DNA from: Marivivens donghaensis
Lineage (GTDB): Bacteria > Pseudomonadota > Alphaproteobacteria > Rhodobacterales > Rhodobacteraceae
NCBI RefSeq assembly: GCF_011806565.1
Contig: NZ_JAATOP010000008.1
Span: forward strand, 98,488 to 162,487
Reading direction: 5' to 3'
DNA: 64,000 nucleotides
The position numbers were made by a program, and so were the translations under genes. Shown here piece by piece: positions 27,173 through 38,724 of this stretch. The stretch's first letter is position 1; each line of letters opens with the position of its first letter. The notes below the pieces were generated by a model. That model was not told the DNA's origin. It did not search any database and was given only the letters and a program-made list of their open reading frames with translations.

Positions 27173-27771
27173 TCCACCGTGACGCCTGCGCCTTTCATGG
27201 CGTCGATGGCGGCGGAGAGGGAGCCGTCGAAGTCGATGGCGCGACAGTGGTCCAAGGACACGGTGACTTTGTAGCCGAGGTTGGCGGCGTCGATGGCGGA
27301 GTAGTTCACGCAGAAATCGGTGGCGAGGCCGACGATGGTGAGCGTGTCGATGCCCTTTTCCTTGAGGTAGCCGTGCAGGCCCGTGGGGGTCTCGTGGTCG
27401 TTCTCGAAGAAGGCGGAGTAGCTGTCGATCTCGGGGTTGGTGCCTTTGCGGATGATGATGTTGCCGCCGTCGCGCAGCACGGCGTGAAGGTCCGCGCCCT
27501 TGGTGTTCTGGACGCAATGATCGGGCCACAGGACCTGCGGGCCGTAGGGCATGTCGATCACCTCCATCGGGGATTTGCCGTCATGGCTGGAAGCAAACGA
27601 TTTGTGGCCCGTGGGGTGCCAGTCCTGCGTGACGACGACGGTTTTGTAATTGTCCATCAGCGCGTTGATCGGGGCGACGATCTCGTCTCCGCCGGGTACG
27701 GCGAGCGCGCCTCCGGGGCAGAAGTCGTTCTGGACGTCGATGACGAGAAGGGCGTGGTTGTCACTGTGCAT
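27169..27771 (-). CDS. pncA: Nicotinamidase
   Basis: PncA hydrolyses nicotinamide to nicotinate and ammonia. The 200-residue protein has the isochorismatase-fold signature VIDVQNDFCPGG (catalytic Asp12), the metal-binding QDWHPTGHKSF, WPDHCVQNTKGAD, and the catalytic Cys in ATDFCVNYSA. It is the first gene of a three-gene minus-strand operon with the MrcB_N-domain gene (4-base overlap) and pncB. Confidence 0.96.
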   Translation of the reverse strand: MHSDNHALLVIDVQNDFCPGGALAVPGGDEIVAPINALMDNYKTVVVTQDWHPTGHKSFASSHDGKSPMEVIDMPYGPQVLWPDHCVQNTKGADLHAVLRDGGNIIIRKGTNPEIDSYSAFFENDHETPTGLHGYLKEKGIDTLTIVGLATDFCVNYSAIDAANLGYKVTVSLDHCRAIDFDGSLSAAIDAMKGAGVTVE

Positions 27772-27913
27772 CGGAGGGCTCCGTTGGGGTGCGTTGGTTG
27801 CAAGGTACGAAGGCTACGCAGATGGTCAACCTCCGGCGGTTCGGGTGGGTTCCTCTTGACCCTGCTGCGGCGTGCAATTAGGCAGCGCGGCTTCTGATAA
27901 AGGGGGTTTGTAA

Positions 27914-29140
27914 ATGGCACGTCTCGGAATCGATTTCGGCACATCGAATACGGCTGCCGCTGTGATGGCGGGCGGCTCCCCCTATGTGATCCCGCTGGAG
28001 CCGGGTGAGACGACACTGCCGACGGCGGTGTTTTTCGACCCTGATCAAGCCAAACCCGTCTATGGACACCGCGCTGTTGCCGCACTGATCGAAGGGCGCG
28101 AGGGGCGGTTCATGCGGGCGCTGAAGAGTGTTCTCGGCACCCAGCTGATGCGCGAAAAGCGTCTGATCGGGCGGGAGCGGATCACGCTGATGGAGGTCGT
28201 CGCGCGGTTTCTGGCCAAGGTGAAGGCCGAGGCGGAGGCGCAGACCTATCAGACCTTCGACAGCGCGCTTTCGGGGCGGCCCGTGCATTTCCATTCGCGC
28301 GATATGGAGCGGGACGCGCAGGCGGCGGTCGATCTGGCCGAGTGCTACGCGATGGCGGGGTTCAAGGACGTGGAGTTCCTGCCAGAACCCGAAGCCGCGG
28401 CGATTGCCTGCGGCGGGGTCGACAGTGGCTACGGGCTGGTCGTGGATATCGGCGGCGGTACGTCGGACTTTACCGTGTTCCGAGGCGTTGCGGGCGCGAT
28501 CGAGGTCATCGCCAGCCACGGTGTGCGGATCGGCGGGACGGATTTCGACCGGCTGCTGAATATCGCGCATGTGATGCCGCTGCTGGGGTACGGATCGGAG
28601 CTGAAGAACGTTTTCGGCAACGAAACCCACCGTGCGCCGAACGCGATTTTCCATGACCTTGCTACGTGGGAGAAGATCCCGTTCCAGTACTCCGCCGATG
28701 TGAAACGGAACGTGGCGAAGATGGCTCAGGTCGCGGTGGAGCCCGACCTTTGGGACCGTTTGCAGGAGGTTCTGGAGGACGAACTGGGGCACGAGATCGC
28801 CTTTGCCGTCGAACGCGGAAAGATCGGTGCGAACGCCGGAAACGGTGTCATCGACCTGCGTGTGCTGGAGAGCGGACTGTCGGTGCCGCTGGCGCCTGTG
28901 GACCTCTATCAGGGGCTGGGCGCGACTGTGGCGGAGATCATCACGGCGGCCAGCACCACGATTGAAAAGGCGGGAATCGGGCGCGAGGACATCACCAAGG
29001 TCGTGATGGTCGGCGGCTCGAGTCTGCTGGGCGTTGTGGCGGAGGGGACGAAATCGCTTCTCCCGCACGCCGATATCGAACGCAGCGACCCTTTTACCGC
29101 CGTTGTGAATGGCCTCGCCATTGCGGCAGAGGGTAACTGA
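27914..29140 (+). CDS. Hsp70 family protein (YegD-like)
   Basis: A 408-residue Hsp70-type ATPase with the actin-like nucleotide-binding domain: phosphate-1 loop LGIDFGTSNTAAAV (4-17), phosphate-2 VVDIGGGTSDFTVF and adenosine motif VVMVGGSSLLG. It lacks the C-terminal substrate-binding domain of DnaK, as YegD does. The client range of such proteins is not known. It is preceded by AAAGGGGG and transcribed alone, divergent from pncA. Confidence 0.9.
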   Translation: MARLGIDFGTSNTAAAVMAGGSPYVIPLEPGETTLPTAVFFDPDQAKPVYGHRAVAALIEGREGRFMRALKSVLGTQLMREKRLIGRERITLMEVVARFLAKVKAEAEAQTYQTFDSALSGRPVHFHSRDMERDAQAAVDLAECYAMAGFKDVEFLPEPEAAAIACGGVDSGYGLVVDIGGGTSDFTVFRGVAGAIEVIASHGVRIGGTDFDRLLNIAHVMPLLGYGSELKNVFGNETHRAPNAIFHDLATWEKIPFQYSADVKRNVAKMAQVAVEPDLWDRLQEVLEDELGHEIAFAVERGKIGANAGNGVIDLRVLESGLSVPLAPVDLYQGLGATVAEIITAASTTIEKAGIGREDITKVVMVGGSSLLGVVAEGTKSLLPHADIERSDPFTAVVNGLAIAAEGN

Positions 29141-29198
29141 TATTATCGGACGGAGTGTGCAGTAGCGCGCATTGTTCCATATCATCGTCGGAGGTACG

Positions 29199-29214
29199 GT
29201 ATACAAATGTATAC
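29199..29214 (+). promoter_or_regulatory. Palindrome GTATACA-AA-TGTATAC over the trhO start codon
   Basis: Two perfect 7-base arms flank two bases, and the second arm overlaps the ATG at 29207. The best ribosome site, GGAGG, lies upstream of the palindrome, 12 bases from the ATG, so the palindrome fills the usual spacer. It could be an operator or a small RNA fold that modulates initiation. Confidence 0.45.
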
Positions 29215-30112
29215 AGTCGCAGCCCTTTACCACTTCACGCCGTTTGCCGACCCGTCGGCCCTGCGCGAGCCGCTGCTTGACCTATGCAAGGCAAATGGCG
29301 TCACAGGCACCCTTCTTCTGGCCCGCGAAGGCATCAACGGCACGATTGCCGGTCCGCGCGGCGGGATCGACAACGTGCTCGCGCATATCCGCGCGCTGCC
29401 CGGTTGTAGCGATCTGGAGTGGAAGGAAAGCACTGCGGCAGAGCAGCCCTTCGGCAAGATGAAGGTGCGCCTGAAGAAAGAGATCGTCACGATGGGCGTG
29501 ACCGATGTCGATCCGCGTGCTGCCGTCGGTCACTACGTCGAACCCGAAGACTGGAACGAGCTGATCTCGGCTGACGATGTGGTCGTGATCGACACCCGCA
29601 ACGACTACGAATACGCGATCGGGACGTTCAAGAACGCCATCGACCCGCAGACCAAGACATTCCGCGAATTTCCGCAGTGGTGGGAAGAGAACAAGGAGCG
29701 CTTTCACAACAAGCGCATCGCCATGTTCTGCACGGGCGGTATCCGCTGCGAGAAGTCGACGAACTTCGTCAAGCAGCAGGGCATCGACGAGGTGTACCAC
29801 CTCAAGGGCGGCATTCTGAAATACCTCGAAAACGTGCCGCAGGACCAAAGCATGTGGGACGGCGAGTGTTTCGTGTTCGACGGCCGCGTTTCGGTTGGTC
29901 ACGGACTGGTCGAAGGCCCGCACGAGCTTTGCCACGCGTGCCGCCGCGCTATCCTTCCCGAAGACAAGGCGCGCAAGGAATTCGAAGCAGGCGTGTCCTG
30001 CCATCATTGCATTGAAGAGACCTCGGACGCCGATAAGGCGCGTTTCCGCGAGCGTCAGAAACAGATTAACCTCGCGAAAGAACGCGGGGAGAAACACCTC
30101 GGAGCAGACTAA
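29207..30112 (+). CDS. trhO: tRNA uridine 5-hydroxylase TrhO (rhodanese family)
   Basis: TrhO hydroxylates U34 of certain tRNAs in an oxygen-dependent route to 5-hydroxyuridine. The 301-residue protein has an N-terminal acylphosphatase-like domain (FREGING-type [13 protein letters not shown], 37-49) and a rhodanese domain with [10 protein letters not shown] (Cys175, Cys181), both typical of YceA/TrhO, then a Cys-rich tail (CHACRR, CHHC). The start ATG lies within the palindrome. The next gene starts immediately after its stop, giving a tight pair. Confidence 0.94.
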   Translation: MYTVAALYHFTPFADPSALREPLLDLCKANGVTGTLLLAREGINGTIAGPRGGIDNVLAHIRALPGCSDLEWKESTAAEQPFGKMKVRLKKEIVTMGVTDVDPRAAVGHYVEPEDWNELISADDVVVIDTRNDYEYAIGTFKNAIDPQTKTFREFPQWWEENKERFHNKRIAMFCTGGIRCEKSTNFVKQQGIDEVYHLKGGILKYLENVPQDQSMWDGECFVFDGRVSVGHGLVEGPHELCHACRRAILPEDKARKEFEAGVSCHHCIEETSDADKARFRERQKQINLAKERGEKHLGAD

Positions 30113-31162
30113 ATGAATTTCGATATGTTGCGTCGTCAGGCACTGGCTCTCGGACTGGGGGTCATCGCTGGCTACGCAGCATATCAGATCGGCATTCCGC
30201 TGCCGTGGATGCTCGGCCCGATGCTGGTCAACACGCTGGCGGCGATGCTCAAGCTGCCGATTGCGGCACCGACCAAGCTGCGACCCTACGTGATCCCCGT
30301 CATCGGCGTGATGCTGGGCGCCTCCGTCAGTGCGGAGATTATCGCCCGCCTGCCCGAATGGTTCACCACGCTGGTCATCATGATCCCGTTCCTTGCGAGC
30401 GCCGCGGTCGTGTCGCTGTTCGTCTACATTAAGGTCGGCAAATACGACTTCATCACCGCGTATTTCTCGGCCATGCCGGGGGGCCTTGTGGACATGCTGA
30501 CGCTGGGCACGGCCTACGGCGGCAAGGAAAACAAGATCGCGCTGGCGCACGCGTCCCGCATCCTCGTCGTGATTTCGTTCGTGGGCATGTACTACGGCCT
30601 CGTGCTGGGCGTGACGGCAGGCGGCACGGGCGGGCGTCCGTGGATCGCGGCGGGATCGCTGGATATGTCGGACTGGCTGATCCTCGGGGGCTGCGCTGTG
30701 CTGGGCGTGCCGTTCGGCAAACTGCTGCGCCTGCCTGCGGCGGGAATGCTGGGACCGATGCTGCTGTCCGCCGCCGCGCATATCCCGCATTGGGTCGAAA
30801 TCGCGCCGCCAACGATCCTCGTGGTGGCCGCGCAGATCGTGCTGGGCACCATCATCGGCAGCCGCTTCATCGGGGTCGCACTGGGCGAGATGGTCAAGGA
30901 CGTGGGCCTCGGCATCGTGGCCTGTACGGGGATGCTGGGCGTGGGCGTGATCTATGCGTCGATCACGGCGGCCGTCACGGGCGTGCCTGTATCGGCGGTG
31001 TTCCTCGCCTATTCGCCGGGCGGTTTGACGGAGATGTCGCTGCTCGCCCTGTCGATGGGCCAAGAGGTCGCCTATGTCTCCGTCATGCACATCCTGCGGA
31101 TCCTGCTGATTATCATGAGTGCGCCCGCCGTGTTCAAACGGATCGGCGTCAAACCGGCCTAG
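30113..31162 (+). CDS. AbrB family membrane protein (putative ammonia monooxygenase-like, PF05145)
   Basis: A 349-residue integral membrane protein with about ten helices in two similar halves, each carrying a short PWMLGPML / AAGMLGPMLL motif typical of the AbrB family (not the DNA-binding AbrB). Despite the old name, members are regarded as transporters or regulators of unclear substrate. The ATG follows the trhO stop directly (TAAATG). The C-terminus overlaps the convergent transglycosylase gene by 4 bases. Confidence 0.85.
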   Translation: MNFDMLRRQALALGLGVIAGYAAYQIGIPLPWMLGPMLVNTLAAMLKLPIAAPTKLRPYVIPVIGVMLGASVSAEIIARLPEWFTTLVIMIPFLASAAVVSLFVYIKVGKYDFITAYFSAMPGGLVDMLTLGTAYGGKENKIALAHASRILVVISFVGMYYGLVLGVTAGGTGGRPWIAAGSLDMSDWLILGGCAVLGVPFGKLLRLPAAGMLGPMLLSAAAHIPHWVEIAPPTILVVAAQIVLGTIIGSRFIGVALGEMVKDVGLGIVACTGMLGVGVIYASITAAVTGVPVSAVFLAYSPGGLTEMSLLALSMGQEVAYVSVMHILRILLIIMSAPAVFKRIGVKPA

Positions 31163-31614
31163 GTGCGTAGGCCGGTCTCATATAGCAGACCGAGACGCTT
31201 GGCCTCGTAGTAGTAGCCGCGCGCGTACCACATCACCGCTTTGTCCTGATTGCCGCGCGACACCAGCCACGCGCCGCGCAGATACTTGCCCGCGTATTGC
31301 AGGTTCACGTTCGGATCGAGCAGTTCGTCCGCCGGACCGCGATGGCCCATCGTGCGCGCGGTCTCGGGCAGGATCTGCATCAGGCCGTAATAGGGACCGT
31401 TTCGGGCAAAGGCGCGGTAGTCGCTCTCGCGCTGGATGACGCGGTGGAACAGCGAACGCGGGACCTCGTATTCGTCGGCCCAGTAGTTGATGAGCGTGCG
31501 CATGTGCGCGGTTTCACCGGGGTAGAGGTCGGGCTCGCTGGGTCGGCGCCCGCAAGCAGCGACCGAAAGCGTCATCAGGATCATCGCGCGGCGCGACAGC
31601 ATATCTGGCTCCAT
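31159..31614 (-). CDS. Small lytic transglycosylase (SLT domain) lipoprotein
   Basis: A 151-residue exported protein. It begins with a short signal containing SRRAMIL and a lipobox-like SVAAC (about residue 21), then a lysozyme-like SLT fold: catalytic Glu in IQRESDYRAFARNG, GLMQILPETARTMG, and DPNVNLQYAGKYL. It cleaves peptidoglycan glycan strands with formation of anhydro-muramic ends. An ATG four codons downstream (MLSRR) is an equally good start. Not part of the flagellar cluster, so a link to SltF is not implied. Confidence 0.88.
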   Translation of the reverse strand: MEPDMLSRRAMILMTLSVAACGRRPSEPDLYPGETAHMRTLINYWADEYEVPRSLFHRVIQRESDYRAFARNGPYYGLMQILPETARTMGHRGPADELLDPNVNLQYAGKYLRGAWLVSRGNQDKAVMWYARGYYYEAKRLGLLYETGLRT

Positions 31615-31729
31615 GTTTTCAGCGATTTAAAACGGATTGGGCGCGCGGCGCAAACCATGTGTCACTCTGTCGCTCGACTTTGAAGGCAGGATCGGCTGTC
31701 ATACGCCGAAGGCCAAAGAGGAGGGCAAT

Positions 31730-32722
31730 ATGTTTCGTGCAATCAAGCTCGAGAAAGACGGCGACGCGACCAAGGCGGCGATTACCGAAGTCGATGAAGC
31801 GGACCTGCCGGAGGGCGACGTCACGGTGCGCGTCGGCTATTCCACGCTGAACTACAAGGACGGTCTGGCGATCACGGGCAGCGGGCCCGTTGTGCGCAAA
31901 TGGCCGATGGTACCGGGCGTCGATTTTTCGGGCGTGGTCGAACAGTCGGACAACCCCGCGTTCAAGGTCGGCGACAAGGTCGTGCTGAACGGCTGGGGCG
32001 TAGGCGAAGGTCACTGGGGCGGGCTGGCAGAACTGGCGCGGGTCAAGGGTGACTGGCTGGTGCCGCTGCACGCGCCGTTCACGCTCCGCGATGCAATGAT
32101 CATCGGGACGGCGGGTTATACGGCGATGCTGTGCGTGATGGCGCTCGAAGATTACGGGATCACGCCGGACAAGGGCGACGTGCTGGTCACGGGCGCGGCG
32201 GGCGGCGTGGGCAGCATTGCGGTCGCGATCCTGTCGAAGCTCGGCTACCGCGTGGTGGCGATGACCGGTCGTCCCGAAGAGGCGGAGTTCCTTAAAGACC
32301 TCGGCGCGGCGGAGGTGATCGGGCGCGGCGGCTATTCCGAACAAGGGCGTCCGCTCGCCAAGGAACGCTGGGCGGCGGCGGTCGATGTGGTCGGCGGGCA
32401 TGTGCTGGCCAACGTCTGCGCATCGCTGAAATATCGCGGCGCTGTGGCGGCTTGCGGGTTGGCGGGGGGCATGGCGCTGCCTGCGACGGTCGCGCCGTTT
32501 ATCCTGCGGGGTGTTGCTCTGCTGGGCGTCGATAGCGTGATGTTGCCGCAAGCAGACCGGATCAAGGCGTGGAAGCGGATGTCGACCGATCTGGACCCAC
32601 GTTTGCTGGATAAACTGGTGGATACTGTCGCGTTCGAGGACGTGATCGAGGCCGCAGGGCGGCTGATGAATGGCACGCAGAGGGGCCGCGTGGTGGTGCC
32701 GATCAACACCGATCTAGAGTAA
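31730..32722 (+). CDS. acuI: Acryloyl-CoA reductase AcuI / YhdH-type quinone oxidoreductase
   Basis: A 330-residue zinc-free medium-chain reductase. It matches AcuI, which reduces acryloyl-CoA to propionyl-CoA during DMSP and 3-hydroxypropionate use in roseobacters; the enzyme also lowers toxic acrylate. Segments include STLNYKDGLAITG, PGVDFSGVV, the NADPH-binding GAAGGVGS and GWGVGEGHWGG. The ATG at 31730 has GAGGAGGG 4 bases upstream. No other DMSP genes lie nearby. The closely related YhdH is the main alternative. Confidence 0.88.
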   Translation: MFRAIKLEKDGDATKAAITEVDEADLPEGDVTVRVGYSTLNYKDGLAITGSGPVVRKWPMVPGVDFSGVVEQSDNPAFKVGDKVVLNGWGVGEGHWGGLAELARVKGDWLVPLHAPFTLRDAMIIGTAGYTAMLCVMALEDYGITPDKGDVLVTGAAGGVGSIAVAILSKLGYRVVAMTGRPEEAEFLKDLGAAEVIGRGGYSEQGRPLAKERWAAAVDVVGGHVLANVCASLKYRGAVAACGLAGGMALPATVAPFILRGVALLGVDSVMLPQADRIKAWKRMSTDLDPRLLDKLVDTVAFEDVIEAAGRLMNGTQRGRVVVPINTDLE

Positions 32723-32726
32723 AGAA

Positions 32727-32754
32727 AAACGGCGGGCTCTGGGGCCCGCCGTTT
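32727..32754. terminator. Bidirectional terminator between acuI and gyrB
   Basis: AAACGGCGGGC and GCCCGCCGTTT form an 11-base stem with a 6-base loop. T-runs follow on both strands (TTTCGTTTT on plus, TTTCTTT on minus), so it can end both convergent genes. Confidence 0.93.
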
Positions 32755-32758
32755 CGTT

Positions 32759-35218
<2,460 letters not shown>

Positions 35219-35222
35219 TCAG

Positions 35223-35251
35223 AATATAGAAAATCGGCAGAGGAATGTCAC
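35223..35251 (-). promoter_or_regulatory. Likely gyrB promoter
   Basis: On the minus strand GTGACA (35251-35246) and TATATT (35228-35223) are separated by 17 bases and lie about 30 bases before the gyrB ATG at 35194. This is a near-consensus housekeeping promoter. Confidence 0.6.
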
Positions 35252-35274
35252 GCCTCAGACCCCTGTTATTTCTG

Positions 35275-35895
35275 TTAAATAAAGGGGATAAGCACCCCAA
35301 CGCCGATCAGCAGGACACCCGCCGTGATATTGGTCCGGCGCAGCGCCGTCGGAGAGGTCAGAAGCGCCCTCGCCTTACCGATGAAAACGCTGAGAATGAG
35401 GTTCCCCGTCAGCGGCACAATGGCCGACAGAACCGCGATCGCGACCATGTCGGGCCAGCGCAAAGTGGTCAAATCAAAGAACCCCGGCATCATGCCCATG
35501 TAGAACAGGATCGCCTTGGGATTGCCGAGGATCACGGCCAGACCGGCGAGGAAACCCGCCCACATACCAGGACGCGTGAGGCGGCTGTCGGAGGCAATGG
35601 TCTTGTCCGCGCTGCGGATCAGCAGAACGCCCATGACGATAAAGGTCAGGCAGGCGACCCAGCGCAGGAACTCCATGAAGCCGGAAAACACCGAGACGAT
35701 CCACGTGACGCCCAGGATGGCGAGGAACGGCCAGAGCACATCGCCGATCACGACGCCCATCGCCAGCGGCCACGCTGCGCGGAAACCGCCCGACATTGCG
35801 CGGGCGGTCAGTGCGACCCAGACCGGGCCAGGGGTCATGAACAGCACAAAAAGAGCACCCGCATAAAGCAGCAGGTCGTGGGCCGTAATTGTCAC
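35275..35895 (-). CDS. LysE family amino-acid exporter
   Basis: A 206-residue inner-membrane protein with about six helices and the LysE/RhtB start VLFMTPGPVWVALTARA. Members export amino acids or related compounds. It overlaps the VOC gene by 4 bases (ATGA-type), so it is translated with recF and the VOC gene. The substrate is unknown. Confidence 0.92.
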   Translation of the reverse strand: MTITAHDLLLYAGALFVLFMTPGPVWVALTARAMSGGFRAAWPLAMGVVIGDVLWPFLAILGVTWIVSVFSGFMEFLRWVACLTFIVMGVLLIRSADKTIASDSRLTRPGMWAGFLAGLAVILGNPKAILFYMGMMPGFFDLTTLRWPDMVAIAVLSAIVPLTGNLILSVFIGKARALLTSPTALRRTNITAGVLLIGVGVLIPFI

Positions 35896-36311
35896 AGGGT
35901 GAGGCTTCCGTCTTCGCCAAGTTCCCAGAACGGATTGTGGGCCACTTCCCAGACGTGTCCGTCAATGTCGGCGTAATAGCCCGAATATCCACCCCAGAAG
36001 ACCTTCTCGGGCTTCTTGAGCTCTTTGGCACCGGCCTCGATGGCCTTGGCAAATGCCTCATCCACCTCGGCTTCGGAGGCAAAATTCTGCGCCAGCGTGA
36101 TCGCACCGGTGCCCAGCGACGTCTCGGACCGGTTCTGATCCTTGGCCAGCTCCACCGTCGGTAACAGGCCAAGCGCCATGCCGTTCATCTGGTAGAAAGC
36201 AACGTTTTCCTGTTCCTGCGCAGGCGTCCATCCAAGCTTTTCATAGAACGCCTTCGAGGCGTCGAGGTCGTTCACGCCGAGCGTAATCAGCGTCACACGT
36301 TGCGGTGTCAT
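35892..36311 (-). CDS. VOC family protein (glyoxalase-like)
   Basis: A 139-residue vicinal-oxygen-chelate fold protein with paired beta-alpha-beta-beta-beta units. Typical sequence: LGVNDLDASKAFYEKLGW at the start and GYYADIDGHVWEVAHNP near the end. The metal ligands of true glyoxalase are not all evident. It lies between recF and lysE, with 4-base overlaps on both sides. Confidence 0.9.
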   Translation of the reverse strand: MTPQRVTLITLGVNDLDASKAFYEKLGWTPAQEQENVAFYQMNGMALGLLPTVELAKDQNRSETSLGTGAITLAQNFASEAEVDEAFAKAIEAGAKELKKPEKVFWGGYSGYYADIDGHVWEVAHNPFWELGEDGSLTL

Positions 36312-37417
36312 GGATGGTCCTTTTGCGTGGTGATGGAGGTGCCCGATTCTTCGGTCACTTCCACATATTGAGCGCGATTTTCCAGTTCGGCAAACAACTC
36401 GGGACCGGTGCCCGTCATAAACGCCTGTGCACCCAACGCGGCGATCTCGTCATAGAGCGCGGCGCGCCGTCCGGCATCAAGATGGGCCGCGACCTCGTCC
36501 AGAAGCAGGATCGGCGGCACCTCCAGCTCAAATGCCAGCGCGCGCCCGTTCGCGAGGATCAGCGAAATCAGCAGGGCCTTCTGCTCGCCCGTCGAACAAT
36601 CGGAGGCCGGAACGCCTTTGGCCGCGAACGTCGCGCCCAGATCGCTGCGGTGAGGCCCGATCAGCGTGCGCCCCGCCTGCATGTCGCGCTGGCGATTGTC
36701 GGCATAGGCCTGACGCAGATCATCCTCGCCCACGGGCGTGCCGTCCGACTGGATCAGCACAAGGTCGGCCACGGGGAACGCCGTTTCTGCCGCCTGCTGC
36801 GCGTCGATCAGCTCGGAAATCGCGCGCTGGCGGTTGGCGGTGATGACCGCGCCCGCTTGCGCCATCTGCATCTCCAGCGCGGCGTACCAATGGGCATCGC
36901 GGACCATGTCTTTGAGCAGGCGGTTCCGCTCGCGCATGGCTTTTTCGTAGGTCAGAACGACCTCGGCGTGGTTCGGCTCGAAACTCAGCGTGGTGCGATC
37001 CAGGAACCGCCGCCGCCCTTCCGCCCCTTCGATCCAGAGGCGATCCATCGACGGCACGAGCCACAGAACGCGCGCGATCCGCCCCAAAGCCACCTGCGGC
37101 GCGGTTTTCCCGTCAATCCGTAGCTGACGGCTGGTGCCGCCCTCGACCCACGTGTCGATCTCGTGCAGCTTGCCGCCAGCGCTCATTTCGGCAGCGACCT
37201 TCCAGCCGAGCCCTTCGGGACGGCGGACCATATCCTCTGCCGCCGCGCGCCGCAGACCGCGACCGGGCGATAGCATGGACACCGCTTCGAGGATGTTGGT
37301 CTTGCCTGCACCATTGGGCCCGTAGATCGCCACGGGACGGCCGTCGAACGCCATCTCTGCGCGGCGATGCGAGCGGAAATGGGACAGCTTCAGGGAATCA
37401 ACAGAAAGGCCGCTCAT
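36308..37417 (-). CDS. recF: DNA replication and repair protein RecF
   Basis: RecF loads RecA at gaps together with RecO and RecR. The 369-residue SMC-like ATPase has Walker A GPNGAGKT (33-40), the signature STGEQKALLISLILANG and the D-loop region LLLDEVAAHLDAGRR. It follows dnaN by 76 bases that contain a terminator-like element, and overlaps the VOC gene by 4 bases. The dnaA-dnaN-recF order is ancestral. Confidence 0.98.
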   Translation of the reverse strand: MSGLSVDSLKLSHFRSHRRAEMAFDGRPVAIYGPNGAGKTNILEAVSMLSPGRGLRRAAAEDMVRRPEGLGWKVAAEMSAGGKLHEIDTWVEGGTSRQLRIDGKTAPQVALGRIARVLWLVPSMDRLWIEGAEGRRRFLDRTTLSFEPNHAEVVLTYEKAMRERNRLLKDMVRDAHWYAALEMQMAQAGAVITANRQRAISELIDAQQAAETAFPVADLVLIQSDGTPVGEDDLRQAYADNRQRDMQAGRTLIGPHRSDLGATFAAKGVPASDCSTGEQKALLISLILANGRALAFELEVPPILLLDEVAAHLDAGRRAALYDEIAALGAQAFMTGTGPELFAELENRAQYVEVTEESGTSITTQKDHP

Positions 37418-37449
37418 GCGCGGCCCCCTGTTTCATTCTGACAAAAATA

Positions 37450-37488
37450 CCTCCGCCGGAGGCATCCGGTTTTCGATCCGAAAACCGG
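37450..37488 (-). terminator. Two palindromes after dnaN (terminator / REP-like)
   Basis: CCGGTTTTCG and CGAAAACCGG pair over 10 bases around ATC (37466-37488), followed on the minus strand by CCTCC/GGAGG (37450-37462) and then TATTTTTGT. This probably terminates or attenuates dnaN transcription before recF. Confidence 0.6.
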
Positions 37489-37493
37489 AAACA

Positions 37494-38612
37494 TCACACG
37501 CGCATCGGCATGACGACATAGACGGCAGAGGTGTCGTTACCTTCGCGCATCAGGGTCGGATCGCCCGAGGAGTTGAACATGAAGACAGCGTTCTCGCGGT
37601 CAACCTGGCTTGCGATTTCAAGGAGATACTTGGCGTTGAAGCCGATCTCCAGACGCTCGTCACCGTAGGCCACGGCGAGCTCTTCGGTCGCGGCACCGCT
37701 ATCGGGCGCGTTGACGGAGAGGACCAGGCGGTCTTCGTCGAGCGACAGTTTCACGGCGCGGCTCCGCTCCGACGAAACAGTGGCAACGCGGTCGACGGCC
37801 TTGGCGAATTCGCTGGCGTCCACTTCGAGCTTGCGGGTGTTGCCGGCGGGAATCACGCGGCTGTAGTCGGGGAAGGTGCCGTCGATGACCTTGGAGGTCA
37901 GCGTCAGGTTCGGGGTCGCGAAACGGACCTTGGTTTCGGACACCGAAACCTCGATCTGCATCTCGTCGTCGTCCAGCAACTTGCGCAGCTCGCCCACGGT
38001 TTTGCGCGGAACGATCACGCCCGGCATACCGGAGGCGCCTTCGGGGATGTCGGCGTCGATGCGGGCCAGACGGTGACCGTCAGTGGCAACGCAACGCAGA
38101 ACCTTGCCGCCATCGCTATCGGCAACGTGCATGTAAACGCCGTTGAGGTAGTAGCGGGTCTCTTCAGTAGAGATCGCGAACTTCGACTTGTCGAAGAGGC
38201 GGCGCAGGACCGGCGCGGGGCAGGTGAAGCTGGTTTCGTAGTCCGAGGACGCCATCACGGGGAAGTCGTCCTTGGGCAGGGTCGCGAGGCTGAAGTTCGA
38301 GCGGCCGGCCTCAATCGACAGACGGCCCTTGTTGCCGTCTTCGGTGAGGGTCACCAGCGCGCCGTCGGGCAGCTTGCGGACAATCTCGTTGAGGGTGACG
38401 GCGGCCACGGTGGTGGAGCCCGCACGTTCGACCTTAGCGTCGGCGCGATCAACGACTTCGATGTCGAGGTCGGTGGCGCGGAACATGACGGTATCGCCTT
38501 CGGCTTCGATCAGCACGTTGGCGAGGATCGGGATCGTGTTCCGACGTTCGACAACCGATTGTGCCTGCGCAACAGCCTTGAGAAGCGTTGCCCGTTCCAT
38601 CGTGAATTTCAT
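37494..38612 (-). CDS. dnaN: DNA polymerase III sliding clamp (beta subunit)
   Basis: DnaN is the ring clamp that holds the polymerase on DNA. The 372-residue protein starts at MKFTMERATLL, the typical family start, 8 bases after GGAG; an ATG two codons earlier is too close to that site. Three clamp domains are visible, with IEVVDRADAKVERAG and the C-terminal VYVVMPMRV typical of the family. It lies downstream of dnaA with about 110 bases between, which contain a CCCGAC/GTCGGG palindrome at 38641-38654. Confidence 0.98.
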   Translation of the reverse strand: MKFTMERATLLKAVAQAQSVVERRNTIPILANVLIEAEGDTVMFRATDLDIEVVDRADAKVERAGSTTVAAVTLNEIVRKLPDGALVTLTEDGNKGRLSIEAGRSNFSLATLPKDDFPVMASSDYETSFTCPAPVLRRLFDKSKFAISTEETRYYLNGVYMHVADSDGGKVLRCVATDGHRLARIDADIPEGASGMPGVIVPRKTVGELRKLLDDDEMQIEVSVSETKVRFATPNLTLTSKVIDGTFPDYSRVIPAGNTRKLEVDASEFAKAVDRVATVSSERSRAVKLSLDEDRLVLSVNAPDSGAATEELAVAYGDERLEIGFNAKYLLEIASQVDRENAVFMFNSSGDPTLMREGNDTSAVYVVMPMRV

Positions 38613-38724
38613 ATCCATCGCTCCGCGTACTTGATCGGACCCCGACAGGTCGGGAGGAAAACCCTACCCGTTTCAACCTGCTTCTCAAGCCCTAATAACA
38701 ATGTTTTAGCGAGATTTCTCGCTC

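Noticed and set aside
26552..27529. Longer 325-residue reading of the MrcB_N-domain gene
   Set aside because: The extra N-terminal part is an Arg/His-rich shadow of pncA; the GTG overlapping the pncA stop is the natural start.
38708..38723. AGCGAG/CTCGCT hairpin after dnaA as a terminator
   Set aside because: Short stem without a T-run on the dnaA strand; dnaN probably continues on the same message.
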